Below are positions 33,878 through 41,605 of a stretch of 64,000 bases of DNA, in pieces (positions within the stretch are counted from its first letter, which is position 1; each line of letters begins with the position of its first letter). The translations under genes were made by a program, and so were the position numbers. Source of the stretch: a virus. Location of the stretch: positions 1-64,000 of the IMG/VR virus record IMGVR_UViG_3300026097_000980; one strand, 5' to 3'. The notes under the pieces were generated by a model. That model saw only the letters and a list, made by a program, of their open reading frames with translations, had not been told where the DNA came from and made no database searches.

Positions 33878-34045
33878 TTATGCTTCTTTTTTCCAAAGAG
33901 TCCAAGCACCGTAAACTACAGCAATTAGACCTGCAAATTTAGCAAGGTTAGCCGCAAAAATAGCAACTAGACCCATAACGATTAGTCCTGCACCGTCCCA
34001 GGTAGTTCTTTCTTTAAGGCGTGATGTAATCCATGATTTAACCAT
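33878..34045 (-). CDS. Small two-segment membrane protein
   Basis: A 55-residue protein read by hand: MVKSWITSRLKERTTWDG, then a long hydrophobic stretch (GLIVMGLVAIFAANLAKFAGLIA) and a short basic tail (WTLWKKEA). It is supported by a GGAG ribosome site, a late-promoter-like box ahead and the terminator behind, which makes it a complete single-gene transcript. From memory, many marine T4-like phages encode a similar small protein of unknown role. A holin-like function cannot be excluded. Confidence 0.7.
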   Translation of the reverse strand: MVKSWITSRLKERTTWDGAGLIVMGLVAIFAANLAKFAGLIAVVYGAWTLWKKEA

Positions 34046-34064
34046 TTTGTTTCTCCTGTGCCTA

Positions 34065-34072
34065 TATTTATT
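34065..34072 (-). promoter_or_regulatory. Late-promoter-like box AATAAATA
   Basis: Minus-strand AATAAATATAGG, 20 bases before the small membrane protein start at 34045, in the divergent gap with the plus-strand gene at 34103. Confidence 0.45.
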
Positions 34073-34102
34073 GTAAATATTTGTCCTTAAGGAGAATAAA
34101 AC

Positions 34103-34420
34103 ATGTTTGGATTTTTAAAGAAACTTTTCGGTTCAGAAGAATCATCGCTCTATACTAAACCAGAAAGCGAAAGCAGGGTAGGCATTGACAAACCCAAAGT
34201 CACTCCTACCATTGAAGAACCAAAAGCAAAACCTGCACAGACAAAACAAGAACAGCCTAAAAAGCGTGGTCGTAAGAAAGCCGGTATTACAAAAACCGAT
34301 CTTAACAAAATGACCAAAGACGAGTTAGAAGCTTACGCTAAGAAGGAACATAAAGTTGATCTTGACAAGCGTAAGAAGAAGGCAGATCTTGTTGAGGAAG
34401 TGTTGAAGCTTGCGAAGTAA
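34103..34420 (+). CDS. SAP/HeH-like nucleic acid-binding protein
   Basis: A 105-residue protein with a strong AAGGAG ribosome site. Residues 1-10 are amphipathic (MFGFLKKLFG). The middle is Pro/Lys/Glu-rich with an AT-hook-like KKRGRKKAG. The C-terminal 35 residues (LNKMTKDELEAYAKKE, then KADLVEEVLKL) fit the SAP/HeH/Rho-N helix-extension-helix fold, which binds nucleic acid. Its last 83 bases overlap the 3' end of the UV endonuclease gene on the opposite strand. A capsid or terminase accessory role is possible but not shown. Confidence 0.68.
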   Translation: MFGFLKKLFGSEESSLYTKPESESRVGIDKPKVTPTIEEPKAKPAQTKQEQPKKRGRKKAGITKTDLNKMTKDELEAYAKKEHKVDLDKRKKKADLVEEVLKLAK

Positions 34421-35432
34421 ATTCTTCGTAGAGCTTCGCGCTCGCTAAGTTTTTCATCTTTGCTTCCACCATAATGTCTGAGTATTCCCAAAACTCCTTT
34501 GCCCACGCATTACAGGCTGTATTCCACATATAGTCTGAGTGGGCACGGAGTTTTTGCTTTTTATATCCCCATTCTAACAGTTCTGACATATCTGGCTTTT
34601 TATCAGTAGGATGAAGATTAAGTAAATCTTCTCTGCTTAATGAGTAATGAATTACAGGACGAACACCGCGCCAGCTGTCTATTATACGCTTATATTGATC
34701 TGATTCGGGTGTAATGTAATGTCCTTCACGGACCCATTCATGATGTATATCCAGCACGAGGGCAAGGTCGTCGGCAAGTTCGAGGCTGGCGTCTGTTCCC
34801 CAGCACATTTCGTCGTTTTCGATTGTGATAATGTTTCGTGCTTCTGACGAGAGTCTTGGGAGGACTTCTTTGATACCTTGTGGCCCTTTTCTACCCGATA
34901 TGTGTACATTGCATTTAAAGTCTTGAAACGATCGACCGTAGCCCATCCATCGTGCCATATCAGCATGATATTCAAACTCCTCGATACTTCTATTTACTAT
35001 ATCTTCACTTTCGCTACTAAGTACAGTAAACTGACCAGGGTGAAAAGATAGACGCACGTCAAGATCGCGAGCAAGATCCCCAACCCTTGCAAACGCTCGT
35101 TCGCAATAGTCGCGCACGTCGCTACGCTTCCAAAAGTAGCTCCAACTGCGTTCAGTATAAACAGGAAGGCAATCACTCCCCAGCCGAACCATTCTAAGCC
35201 CATCGGGCAAACCTCCTACATATTCTATCAGATTGTAATAACTTTGAATGTTATGCTCCATCAACTCCCAAAGACGTTGTTCTGCATCTTCTTGAGTTTG
35301 ACGATTAAGCCATGCAACAGTTGTGCATCGAGTATTGAGTGGACGCTGAATTTCTTCTAGCACTTTCTTTTTCTGATCTTGATCAAGGTGCATGTATTTG
35401 CATGCAAAACCAATACGTTTTTTCATAGCCAT
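34338..35432 (-). CDS. uvsE: UV damage endonuclease UvdE/UvsE
   Basis: A 364-residue TIM-barrel repair nuclease that nicks DNA 5' of UV photoproducts. Family marks are the opening RIGFACKYM, LSFHPGQFTVLSS (metal-binding His), the central CNVHISGRKG, TIENDEMCWG, LDIHHEWV and a late PVIHYSLSRE. It is slightly longer than bacterial UvsE because of a C-terminal tail encoded in the region shared with the opposite-strand gene. For a sunlit-sea phage, direct repair of pyrimidine dimers is plausible. Confidence 0.9.
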   Translation of the reverse strand: MAMKKRIGFACKYMHLDQDQKKKVLEEIQRPLNTRCTTVAWLNRQTQEDAEQRLWELMEHNIQSYYNLIEYVGGLPDGLRMVRLGSDCLPVYTERSWSYFWKRSDVRDYCERAFARVGDLARDLDVRLSFHPGQFTVLSSESEDIVNRSIEEFEYHADMARWMGYGRSFQDFKCNVHISGRKGPQGIKEVLPRLSSEARNIITIENDEMCWGTDASLELADDLALVLDIHHEWVREGHYITPESDQYKRIIDSWRGVRPVIHYSLSREDLLNLHPTDKKPDMSELLEWGYKKQKLRAHSDYMWNTACNAWAKEFWEYSDIMVEAKMKNLASAKLYEEFTSQASTLPQQDLPSSYACQDQLYVPS

Positions 35433-35441
35433 AACATTAGT

Positions 35442-35993
35442 TTACATTGAAAAAACAGGGTTGTCAACATAACTAACCCCTATTCCTATTGTTTTTCTGC
35501 TACCGTTTACACTAAACCATCGATGTTCAGTATCGGAAGTATTACGCCAGCATATTAGTCTGTTATGTTTATACGGAAACGATAACGTTATTCCTTCGTT
35601 GTTTCTTGCTTCAAAGTAGCCACCGGGTTTCTGACCTAAGTAAAGCATCATATGATACTTTTTTTCAGGAAGATCGGTATGCCAATCTCTTGCCAGTCGC
35701 ATCTCGTGATCAACATAATCTCTAAATGCAATATGATTCAACCTTGTGGACTTTTCGTATTTGTCGTTAAAAATAATATCTAAAGTTGTAATCAGTTCTT
35801 TCTCTCGTTGAACGTAGTTTACATCGTAAAACTCTTTGAAAACACCATTAAGATCTGGATTTTTTAACTTTCCGCCTTTTACTGGAAAATTATCTCTCAT
35901 TGTGTCGGCTACTACTTGCGGAAGTACATTTTCTATAAGAATCATCGGCCACGGTAAATCAAATTTTGTGTAGGAGTTCTGTAAAATATACAT
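35442..35993 (-). CDS. 2OG-Fe(II) oxygenase-like protein
   Basis: A 183-residue protein. WHTD (the HxD pair) near 120 and EHRW near 155, about 40 residues later, followed by an Arg (SRKTIGIG), match the metal and 2-oxoglutarate ligand order of the prolyl-hydroxylase-like double-stranded beta-helix. It would hydroxylate an unknown protein or small molecule. It ends ten bases before the UvsE start and is one of four such proteins in the window. Assignment is by motif order only. Confidence 0.6.
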   Translation of the reverse strand: MYILQNSYTKFDLPWPMILIENVLPQVVADTMRDNFPVKGGKLKNPDLNGVFKEFYDVNYVQREKELITTLDIIFNDKYEKSTRLNHIAFRDYVDHEMRLARDWHTDLPEKKYHMMLYLGQKPGGYFEARNNEGITLSFPYKHNRLICWRNTSDTEHRWFSVNGSRKTIGIGVSYVDNPVFSM

Positions 35994-35994
35994 T

Positions 35995-36690
35995 TCAATG
36001 CCAGTTTTCGATTACAATTTTATCTTTAACTTCGTGTGGTTTAGGCTCACCGTGAAATACCAGTACAGCACAGTGTTTGTGTGGTTGGACATCATCTCTA
36101 ACAGTTTTAAAAGAACGTTTATTCGCTTTATACAGCAATTCACTGCGATCTCTAACTTCCCATTTGTAGCTCTGGATCCATTGATCCGGCCAAAAACAGA
36201 TTTGATTTTTTGCAACCTGCCATATCCAATCTTGATCTCCGTGTAATCTCTGTGCTTGTTTCTTGTCTCTTATAAAATTATCAAAGATATGGTTATGATG
36301 ACCAGCCATCCAGCTCATAATACTGCTATTGAGTACATTCCATTTAGGATTAAACTTTCGATTGAAATCGCGAATACCATAAAATCTGTCTCCGCAGTTG
36401 TCATAGAGTCTGGTAAGTGCTCCGACTATGACCACGTCCAGGTCAAAGTATAACATTCTACCTTCTAGACCTAGATTTTTATCAAATAAATGTACTTTAT
36501 GCCACCACGCTTTTTTATATTTTTGATTTTCTAAAATTAAAAGTTCAACACCTTCAATCGGAGTAGGATCGTCGGTAATACAATAAAATTTATACGGTCC
36601 GGTGATATTTCTCGAAACCATATTTCTTAATCGTTCTACATATTCTATACCGTATAACGATCCTATTCTAACACAGATAACATTTATCAT
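35995..36690 (-). CDS. Glycosyltransferase-like protein (DxD type)
   Basis: A 231-residue protein using the ATG at 36690 (MINVICVRIGSLYG), where TAATG overlaps the QueD-like stop; the longer frame would lie inside that gene. MLYFDLDVVIVG carries a DxD metal-sugar-nucleotide site near residue 80, and HGDQDWIW follows as in GT-A family enzymes. The start VRIGSLYGIEYVERL suits the first strand of a GT-A fold. Donor and acceptor are unknown. It may glycosylate phage DNA, a virion protein or a host glycan. Confidence 0.68.
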   Translation of the reverse strand: MINVICVRIGSLYGIEYVERLRNMVSRNITGPYKFYCITDDPTPIEGVELLILENQKYKKAWWHKVHLFDKNLGLEGRMLYFDLDVVIVGALTRLYDNCGDRFYGIRDFNRKFNPKWNVLNSSIMSWMAGHHNHIFDNFIRDKKQAQRLHGDQDWIWQVAKNQICFWPDQWIQSYKWEVRDRSELLYKANKRSFKTVRDDVQPHKHCAVLVFHGEPKPHEVKDKIVIENWH

Positions 36691-37274
36691 TAAATTTGTA
36701 ATCTCTTTAATGCTTCTTCGGGTGCTTCCCAATCCCAACGAGATTTCATCGGAAGTGTTTGTTCACTTGGCATTTTACGTTGGGCATCGGTCTTAGCGGT
36801 GTCTTCATCTACTTCTACCATTGCATCGTTGCGTTCGTGCTCATACACGCGAACACGTTCTACATAACAGCGACCTTGTGTAAGTTTGTAGATATAATGA
36901 TTAACATGTTCCCAAATAAACAAACTGCTCATTTCCATACTTACTCCGCTAGGTAACACTCGAAGTGTTCCTAACAATCCTCCGGTGTCTGTTAGCGAAT
37001 CTGGAATATTATTTAATCTTGGATCATCTGCTGGTAATACAGTTACATGATCGAAGTAGTATTCCAAAAATTCTTTCACAGGCTTTAACCCGCCGAACGG
37101 AACAATCCATCCATGCTTGTCAATGTCGCCTGCGAATGTAAATTCCACTGAACGATCGTAACCGTGTACCTGAGCACAGTGTCCGGGTGTACCGTCTTCG
37201 TTTGTATCAAACCATTGTGCATGGCCACATGGTAAATTTTTAAATACTTTAGTTGCTTTTACTTTTATACCCAT
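36690..37274 (-). CDS. QueD-like 6-pyruvoyl/6-carboxy-tetrahydropterin synthase homologue
   Basis: A 194-residue protein. The family order is CGHAQW (His18), CAQVHGYD (Cys33 and His37), FGGLKPVKEFLEYYFDHV (the D-H pair) and YEHERNDA (the catalytic Glu). QueD makes 6-carboxy-tetrahydropterin on the way to preQ0 and 7-deazaguanines. In place of the usual HGH there is HGY, so one zinc ligand appears missing. It is longer than QueD (120 residues) through a C-terminal tail. No queC, queE or folE is in the window, so a complete 7-deazaguanine pathway cannot be claimed. Confidence 0.75.
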   Translation of the reverse strand: MGIKVKATKVFKNLPCGHAQWFDTNEDGTPGHCAQVHGYDRSVEFTFAGDIDKHGWIVPFGGLKPVKEFLEYYFDHVTVLPADDPRLNNIPDSLTDTGGLLGTLRVLPSGVSMEMSSLFIWEHVNHYIYKLTQGRCYVERVRVYEHERNDAMVEVDEDTAKTDAQRKMPSEQTLPMKSRWDWEAPEEALKRLQI

Positions 37275-37351
37275 CTCTTGCCTCCTGGTGAGTAAGTTTG
37301 ACAGGCGGCAGAATATTTAATGAGGGATGACGCCTAAGACCTCTACGTTAA

Positions 37352-37996
37352 TTATAAAGCATATTTAACATATTTGCAATAGGTATTATTAAAATCTTGT
37401 ATAGGCATAAACTCGCTGTTGCGAAACTGCCATTCTTTTGGCATATTCCAACGAGGGTGATTGACTATAATAAATTTTTTAGATTTGTACAGTTTGATTA
37501 CTTTTGATATTTGATAAGTCCAGTAGCTAGGATCAACCGGTCTAGAACCTGGATCTGCATAATTTTTGGTTCCTTTGAATAGATTGTTAACTTTGCCTCT
37601 ATTACTGTAAAGATCAAACCCTAACAAAAATATTTCATCTGCATTTATTTCTTCTTGTGCCGCTAATAACACTGCATAAGGCCCACTACCCCAGTGAAAC
37701 GGATCGTCTGGACGTTTTGAAGGAGTATAAGGAACATCTGGTACAGTATGTATTCTTTTGTCTTTCATTACTTTTCTGTAATAATGATACCATCGGTCTC
37801 TGACATAAATTTTACTGTGTTCTGCATTTAAATGATCGATAGCTTCTTCGACCATTCTTTTGTCACAGCAAACTAGATGGTCTACATAATCGTATCTGAA
37901 TATTGCATTACAGCCTATTATGGTTTCGAAGTTTAAATCTGATAAAAGGATACCTGCGCGACTTTCGCCGTTTCCGGCTACAAGAATTTGATTCAC
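37352..37996 (-). CDS. Rossmann-like DUF115/glycosyltransferase-type protein
   Basis: A 214-residue protein using a GTG at 37996, eight bases after AGAGGAT and directly following the stop of the upstream gene; the longer frame would overlap that gene by 77 bases. It opens QILVAGNGESRAG, a Gly-rich nucleotide-binding loop, then IIGCNAIFR and HLVCCDKR, and later HWGSGPYAVLLAA and FLLGFDLYS. The order resembles DUF115/MAF-type and sialyltransferase-like proteins. Substrate unknown. Together with the neighbouring GT-A protein, it could belong to a sugar-modification set. Confidence 0.6.
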   Translation of the reverse strand: MNQILVAGNGESRAGILLSDLNFETIIGCNAIFRYDYVDHLVCCDKRMVEEAIDHLNAEHSKIYVRDRWYHYYRKVMKDKRIHTVPDVPYTPSKRPDDPFHWGSGPYAVLLAAQEEINADEIFLLGFDLYSNRGKVNNLFKGTKNYADPGSRPVDPSYWTYQISKVIKLYKSKKFIIVNHPRWNMPKEWQFRNSEFMPIQDFNNTYCKYVKYAL

Positions 37997-37997
37997 A

Positions 37998-38873
37998 CTA
38001 TCCTCTTTCTTTAATTTCCCCGAACGGATACCAGCTTCCAGGAGTTCCAGCTCGTAGGCAAACCCATCCGACATTTCTTCCTACACTTGGATTTGCATTC
38101 CAGATAATGTCTCCGACTGTGTGCGTTCCTGTCTTAGGTGGTGCTTCAGCATATTTGTGTAAATGATTATGAATTCTAACAGGACCGTTAACGTGAAGAT
38201 CAACATCTGGGTCTGAATTTTTAACACCAATAGCAAGTTTTCCGTTTAGGTTAACCTTGATAGGATTAGTGTTAACATTTCCTAGCTGAATATCACCGTT
38301 TGCTGAAACAGAAATTCGCGGAGTGTCGTCTGTTACAATATGAAAATCCGAACTGGCAAATGTACCTACCATTCCTGATAGATCTTCGGAAGTACCTAAC
38401 ATAACTTCCACGCCCATTTCTGCAATAGAAAGAGCCGCGTTCGGTTCGTCTGTGCCTAGTCCTAATCTGTCAACGGATGCATTGTAAAACAAATATTGAT
38501 TGATGTTTAACCCGCCGTCGACTGTGAGTCCTTTTAATCTTCCTAGTTCTCTTAGATTACTTTTGGTAATGCTATTTCCTAAGCTATCTTCTGTAACAAC
38601 AGGAACATTATTAATGCTGTAGTGTCGATCTTTTGCTAGATCTAAGTTTTCTGTACTGAAGAATCTGTCAGGTTTTGCAGATAAAACTAACTGTTTAGTA
38701 TAACCGTCGCCACTAAACAATAAACCTTTTCCGTAGTTAGGTTGTTTCTTCTTGCTTTTGAATTCAAGATGATTAAGATCTGACCAAACTACATCTGTGG
38801 CTTCTTTGTTGACACTAAGCTCAGTGAGTGCCTGGGATATAATATCAATCGGATTAGGAGTTTCTTTGCTCAT
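37998..38873 (-). CDS. Tail fibre-like structural protein
   Basis: A 291-residue beta-rich protein. A long series of short strands with GDIQLGNV and HVNGPVRIHNH precedes a C-terminal GDIIWNANPSVGRNVGWVC followed by AGTPGSWYPFG. That ending is a common fibre-tip motif in marine T4-like phages. The region LGLGTDEPNAAL is typical of trimeric shaft repeats. The role is inferred: a short tail fibre or decoration protein. It stands nine bases after the upstream gene's stop. Confidence 0.66.
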   Translation of the reverse strand: MSKETPNPIDIISQALTELSVNKEATDVVWSDLNHLEFKSKKKQPNYGKGLLFSGDGYTKQLVLSAKPDRFFSTENLDLAKDRHYSINNVPVVTEDSLGNSITKSNLRELGRLKGLTVDGGLNINQYLFYNASVDRLGLGTDEPNAALSIAEMGVEVMLGTSEDLSGMVGTFASSDFHIVTDDTPRISVSANGDIQLGNVNTNPIKVNLNGKLAIGVKNSDPDVDLHVNGPVRIHNHLHKYAEAPPKTGTHTVGDIIWNANPSVGRNVGWVCLRAGTPGSWYPFGEIKERG

Positions 38874-38881
38874 ACTCTTAT

Positions 38882-40063
38882 TTATAAGACTTTGAGAAGA
38901 ATTGTGTCCTCATTTAATCTGCCAGTAAGCTTGATGTCCACAGCATTGATATCATCCATAAACTTACGAAGTGCTACCTTACCTGCTGATTTAAATTCTG
39001 CAAGTTTCTCTTCGGGTTTACGCAGAGTTTTTTGTATACTCAGTGTTTCGCTAAAGTTTGTAATACTGGTTCCTTTAACACCTAACTTTGCTCCCGTATT
39101 GTAAGGGTCGTCTACGACATATTTTCCAAGTTTACGTGTCTTTGTATTGTAGACCCATAGTTCATTCGCTGTAAGCACTTTTACAGGGTCTACGGATACC
39201 AATTTAAGCGGAGCGTGTTCCTTCATATACTTTAGCTTTTCTACAATTTTTTCTGCAGGTTTAGATCTACGGGCTTTTGGCTTGCGTTGTGCCTTCTGAG
39301 ATTCTTGTAGCATAGTACATGCAGAATCTATTTCTTCATAAAACGCAATAATGTTTTTGATTGCTTTTTTGCTTAAATGTGCATATGCTTCTTTTAACTG
39401 TTCGTCGGCACCTGCAAGCACTTCTCGCATTTCTTCCAACTCGGGAAGGTGCATATCTTTGATTAGTCTTGCATGACCCGCCTTGGCTTCTGCTTTTGTT
39501 AGTATAGTTTTCGCAGAAAACTTCTTTACGTCATAATTTTCAGGATCTGCAAACAGTTTTTCTGCTTCAGTATCTAACCCATAATTCATACTGACAGCAG
39601 TTTCCCAAGTGCGTTGCTGAATAGTTTTTACAGGTGCTTCTGGCTTTGCTTCTTCAGCTTCTATAATTTTCTCACCTTTTGCAATAGCCGCGTCGACTAA
39701 ATTCTTTAGACTTTCGCTTACTGGTTTTACTGTTCCATTAGTGCCGTCGAGTGCTTCCCAATATTCTTTGTGACCAGGATGAATATCAGGCATTCCCACA
39801 TTTAAGCATTTTGCTAACACACCCGCATAATGAAGTCCGTCTGTGCCTTGGCTACGAACCGCTTTAATATCTTCCTTGGTGTACCCATTGTCTTTCATCC
39901 AGTCGTATACATCAGGCATGAGATCGGAAGCTTTTTTCTCAATACGATAATAATCCAATGCTTGTTGTCTTACACGATTATATTCTTCACCGCTTAGTTC
40001 TAGTGCGTTCTGAAACTTAGGCAACGATGTAGTTTGTTTTTTGGGGCGTGTCTTAGTGGTCAT
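38882..40063 (-). CDS. Unknown large phage protein
   Basis: A 393-residue protein without a membrane segment. The N-terminal third has a helical QQALDYYRIEKKAS region and GYTKEDIKAVRSQG. The middle is Lys/Glu-rich, with a long likely coiled coil at about 200-285, and KARRSKPAEK. The C-terminal third is beta-rich (LWVYNTKTRKLGKY and GTSITNFSE). The combination of a basic linker and beta tail could suit a DNA-binding or scaffold protein, but no family is recognised. A box like a weak late promoter (40090-40097) stands 26 bases ahead. Confidence 0.58.
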   Translation of the reverse strand: MTTKTRPKKQTTSLPKFQNALELSGEEYNRVRQQALDYYRIEKKASDLMPDVYDWMKDNGYTKEDIKAVRSQGTDGLHYAGVLAKCLNVGMPDIHPGHKEYWEALDGTNGTVKPVSESLKNLVDAAIAKGEKIIEAEEAKPEAPVKTIQQRTWETAVSMNYGLDTEAEKLFADPENYDVKKFSAKTILTKAEAKAGHARLIKDMHLPELEEMREVLAGADEQLKEAYAHLSKKAIKNIIAFYEEIDSACTMLQESQKAQRKPKARRSKPAEKIVEKLKYMKEHAPLKLVSVDPVKVLTANELWVYNTKTRKLGKYVVDDPYNTGAKLGVKGTSITNFSETLSIQKTLRKPEEKLAEFKSAGKVALRKFMDDINAVDIKLTGRLNEDTILLKVL

Positions 40064-40089
40064 TTCTATTCCTGTTTAAAAACTATATA

Positions 40090-40097
40090 GCATTTAT
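40090..40097 (-). promoter_or_regulatory. Weak late-promoter-like box ATAAATGC
   Basis: Minus-strand GTATAAATGC, followed by TATATAG, stands 26 bases before the start at 40063. One position departs from the usual box. Confidence 0.28.
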
Positions 40098-40113
40098 ACT
40101 TGGAAGAATAATA

Positions 40114-40749
40114 TTAGTCAAGTACTTTGACATAATTTAGTTGAGTAGTACCATCTGCTCGTCGATTTTTGACTTTGCCCTTAACAGAATACGGCATGCC
40201 GTTCTCTAGACTTTCGCGATACCAAAAGTCCATGATCTTGTTTTCTGTGCGAGCCGTAATGCGGAACTTGTCATAGTAAACTGAATAGCGACAGGCTTCG
40301 ACAATAATCTCTCCGCGGAAGTTGTCTGTTTCAACTACAGTAGACGCTCGCTTCTTCTGGTCAATCTCACGCTTCTCTTGATCCACGCGATAAACTTTAG
40401 GAAGACAACTAACAATACTGCATTCGTATTGTGTTCTGTATGAGATTTCATCGTTGGAAATAACTGTCAACACAGTTTGCTGAAAGTCGTTGAGTTTGCC
40501 CGCAAGCTGAAGCATTACATAGCCGCGGAAGTGTGTGAGCATTTCTTTAGCGGTGGTACGATCAGTATCAGTGACTGTGAGTGGATCAACGCCACGACAG
40601 TGATCCATAACCATATACTTGTTTGCTCTGCGTAATAATTTATGTTCAGAGGCGTCGCCATACTCGGGATGCTTAACATAGCCACCGTTGACGCGATCAG
40701 CGGCGATTGCTACAGCCAGTGCTTCGAGTGTTGGAAAAGTTTGTGACAT
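40114..40749 (-). CDS. Unknown phage protein
   Basis: A 211-residue protein using the ATG at 40749, seven bases after GGAG. It has a mostly helical, charged N-terminal half and a beta-rich C-terminal part ending YSVKGKVKNRRADGTTQLNYVKVLD. The last part resembles an OB or small beta-barrel fold, and KVYRVDQEKREIDQKKR is very charged. A nucleic acid-binding role is possible. I do not recognise the family. Confidence 0.58.
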   Translation of the reverse strand: MSQTFPTLEALAVAIAADRVNGGYVKHPEYGDASEHKLLRRANKYMVMDHCRGVDPLTVTDTDRTTAKEMLTHFRGYVMLQLAGKLNDFQQTVLTVISNDEISYRTQYECSIVSCLPKVYRVDQEKREIDQKKRASTVVETDNFRGEIIVEACRYSVYYDKFRITARTENKIMDFWYRESLENGMPYSVKGKVKNRRADGTTQLNYVKVLD

Positions 40750-40784
40750 TGTTCGCTCCAATGGTTAACCTAACTTTTATTATG

Positions 40785-41534
40785 TTAACTTCTATGGGAG
40801 TATTTGTCAACCAAAACAGAATTAGACTCTATATGATCGGCAAGATATTGAGCCAAAAACAATTGTCCGTCGTGATTAAAATGTTTGCAATATCCTTTGT
40901 TGAATCCGTTACTTTCTAAAAAGTCGCAAGAGTTTTGATCGTCCCCAAAAGAAATCCAACGGCGATTGTTTAGTTGTTTTCCGTATGTTGATTCGAAATT
41001 AATGTTATCTAACGCACAAAAGAAGTAATAATCAATGCCGCGATCTTTTAAAAAACTTTCAAACATAATTAATTGCTGTTGAAATATTTCTTTTTCAAAA
41101 TCGTAACAATGGGAATATTTGTAATACAGCGTCATGAAGTCTTTGAGTGATTTCTGTTGTGTGTCCCCATCGTGCGGGTTCGTAGCCAATACCCAATGTC
41201 CGAATTTTTTCTCGGTGCCAGACACACCACCTCCCAGAAGACCTTTTGGTGTTCTATCAAAGAAACTGTGATGCCAGGTAAATTCGTTTCTAGTGTGTGT
41301 AGTCCAAGCAATAATAACAGGACCTGAAAATTTAGGATTGTTTATAAGATATTCTAGTGTTGTTCGGATAATTCTTTTATTACTGGCTCCGCCAAGACTT
41401 AAATTAATAACCTTTTTTGCGTTAAGAATATTTCCTAGTTTTGATGCCCAAGATCTTTTTAGTTTACTAGATCGAAACCAATCGTTTTCGTAATCGCCGG
41501 CGGTATGAGAACACCCATTTACTAAAAGATTCAT
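40785..41534 (-). CDS. SGNH-like hydrolase-fold protein (GCSHT type)
   Basis: A 249-residue protein. It begins with NGCSHTAG at 6-13, where the serine of the SGNH GDS block is kept but Asp is replaced by Cys and a His follows. Further elements are SLGGASNKR (Gly block), IIAWTTHTR (strand and turn) and a C-terminal HFNHDGQLFLAQYL in the place of the DxxH block. Two related proteins (48677-49381 and 51374-52078) share this order. Hydrolase or acyltransferase activity cannot be assumed, since the final Asp-His pair is altered. Substrate unknown. Confidence 0.58.
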   Translation of the reverse strand: MNLLVNGCSHTAGDYENDWFRSSKLKRSWASKLGNILNAKKVINLSLGGASNKRIIRTTLEYLINNPKFSGPVIIAWTTHTRNEFTWHHSFFDRTPKGLLGGGVSGTEKKFGHWVLATNPHDGDTQQKSLKDFMTLYYKYSHCYDFEKEIFQQQLIMFESFLKDRGIDYYFFCALDNINFESTYGKQLNNRRWISFGDDQNSCDFLESNGFNKGYCKHFNHDGQLFLAQYLADHIESNSVLVDKYSHRS

Positions 41535-41605
41535 TGCGTTCTGCTTTCTAAACGGCTGGAAATATTTTTTAGCATACTAACTCCTACCTTCTTGCCGAAT
41601 ATATT

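Noticed and set aside
38879-38886. A perfect TATAAATA box on the minus strand
   Set aside because: It lies only five bases before the ATG at 38873, so no leader or ribosome site would fit; chance at a stop codon region is more likely.
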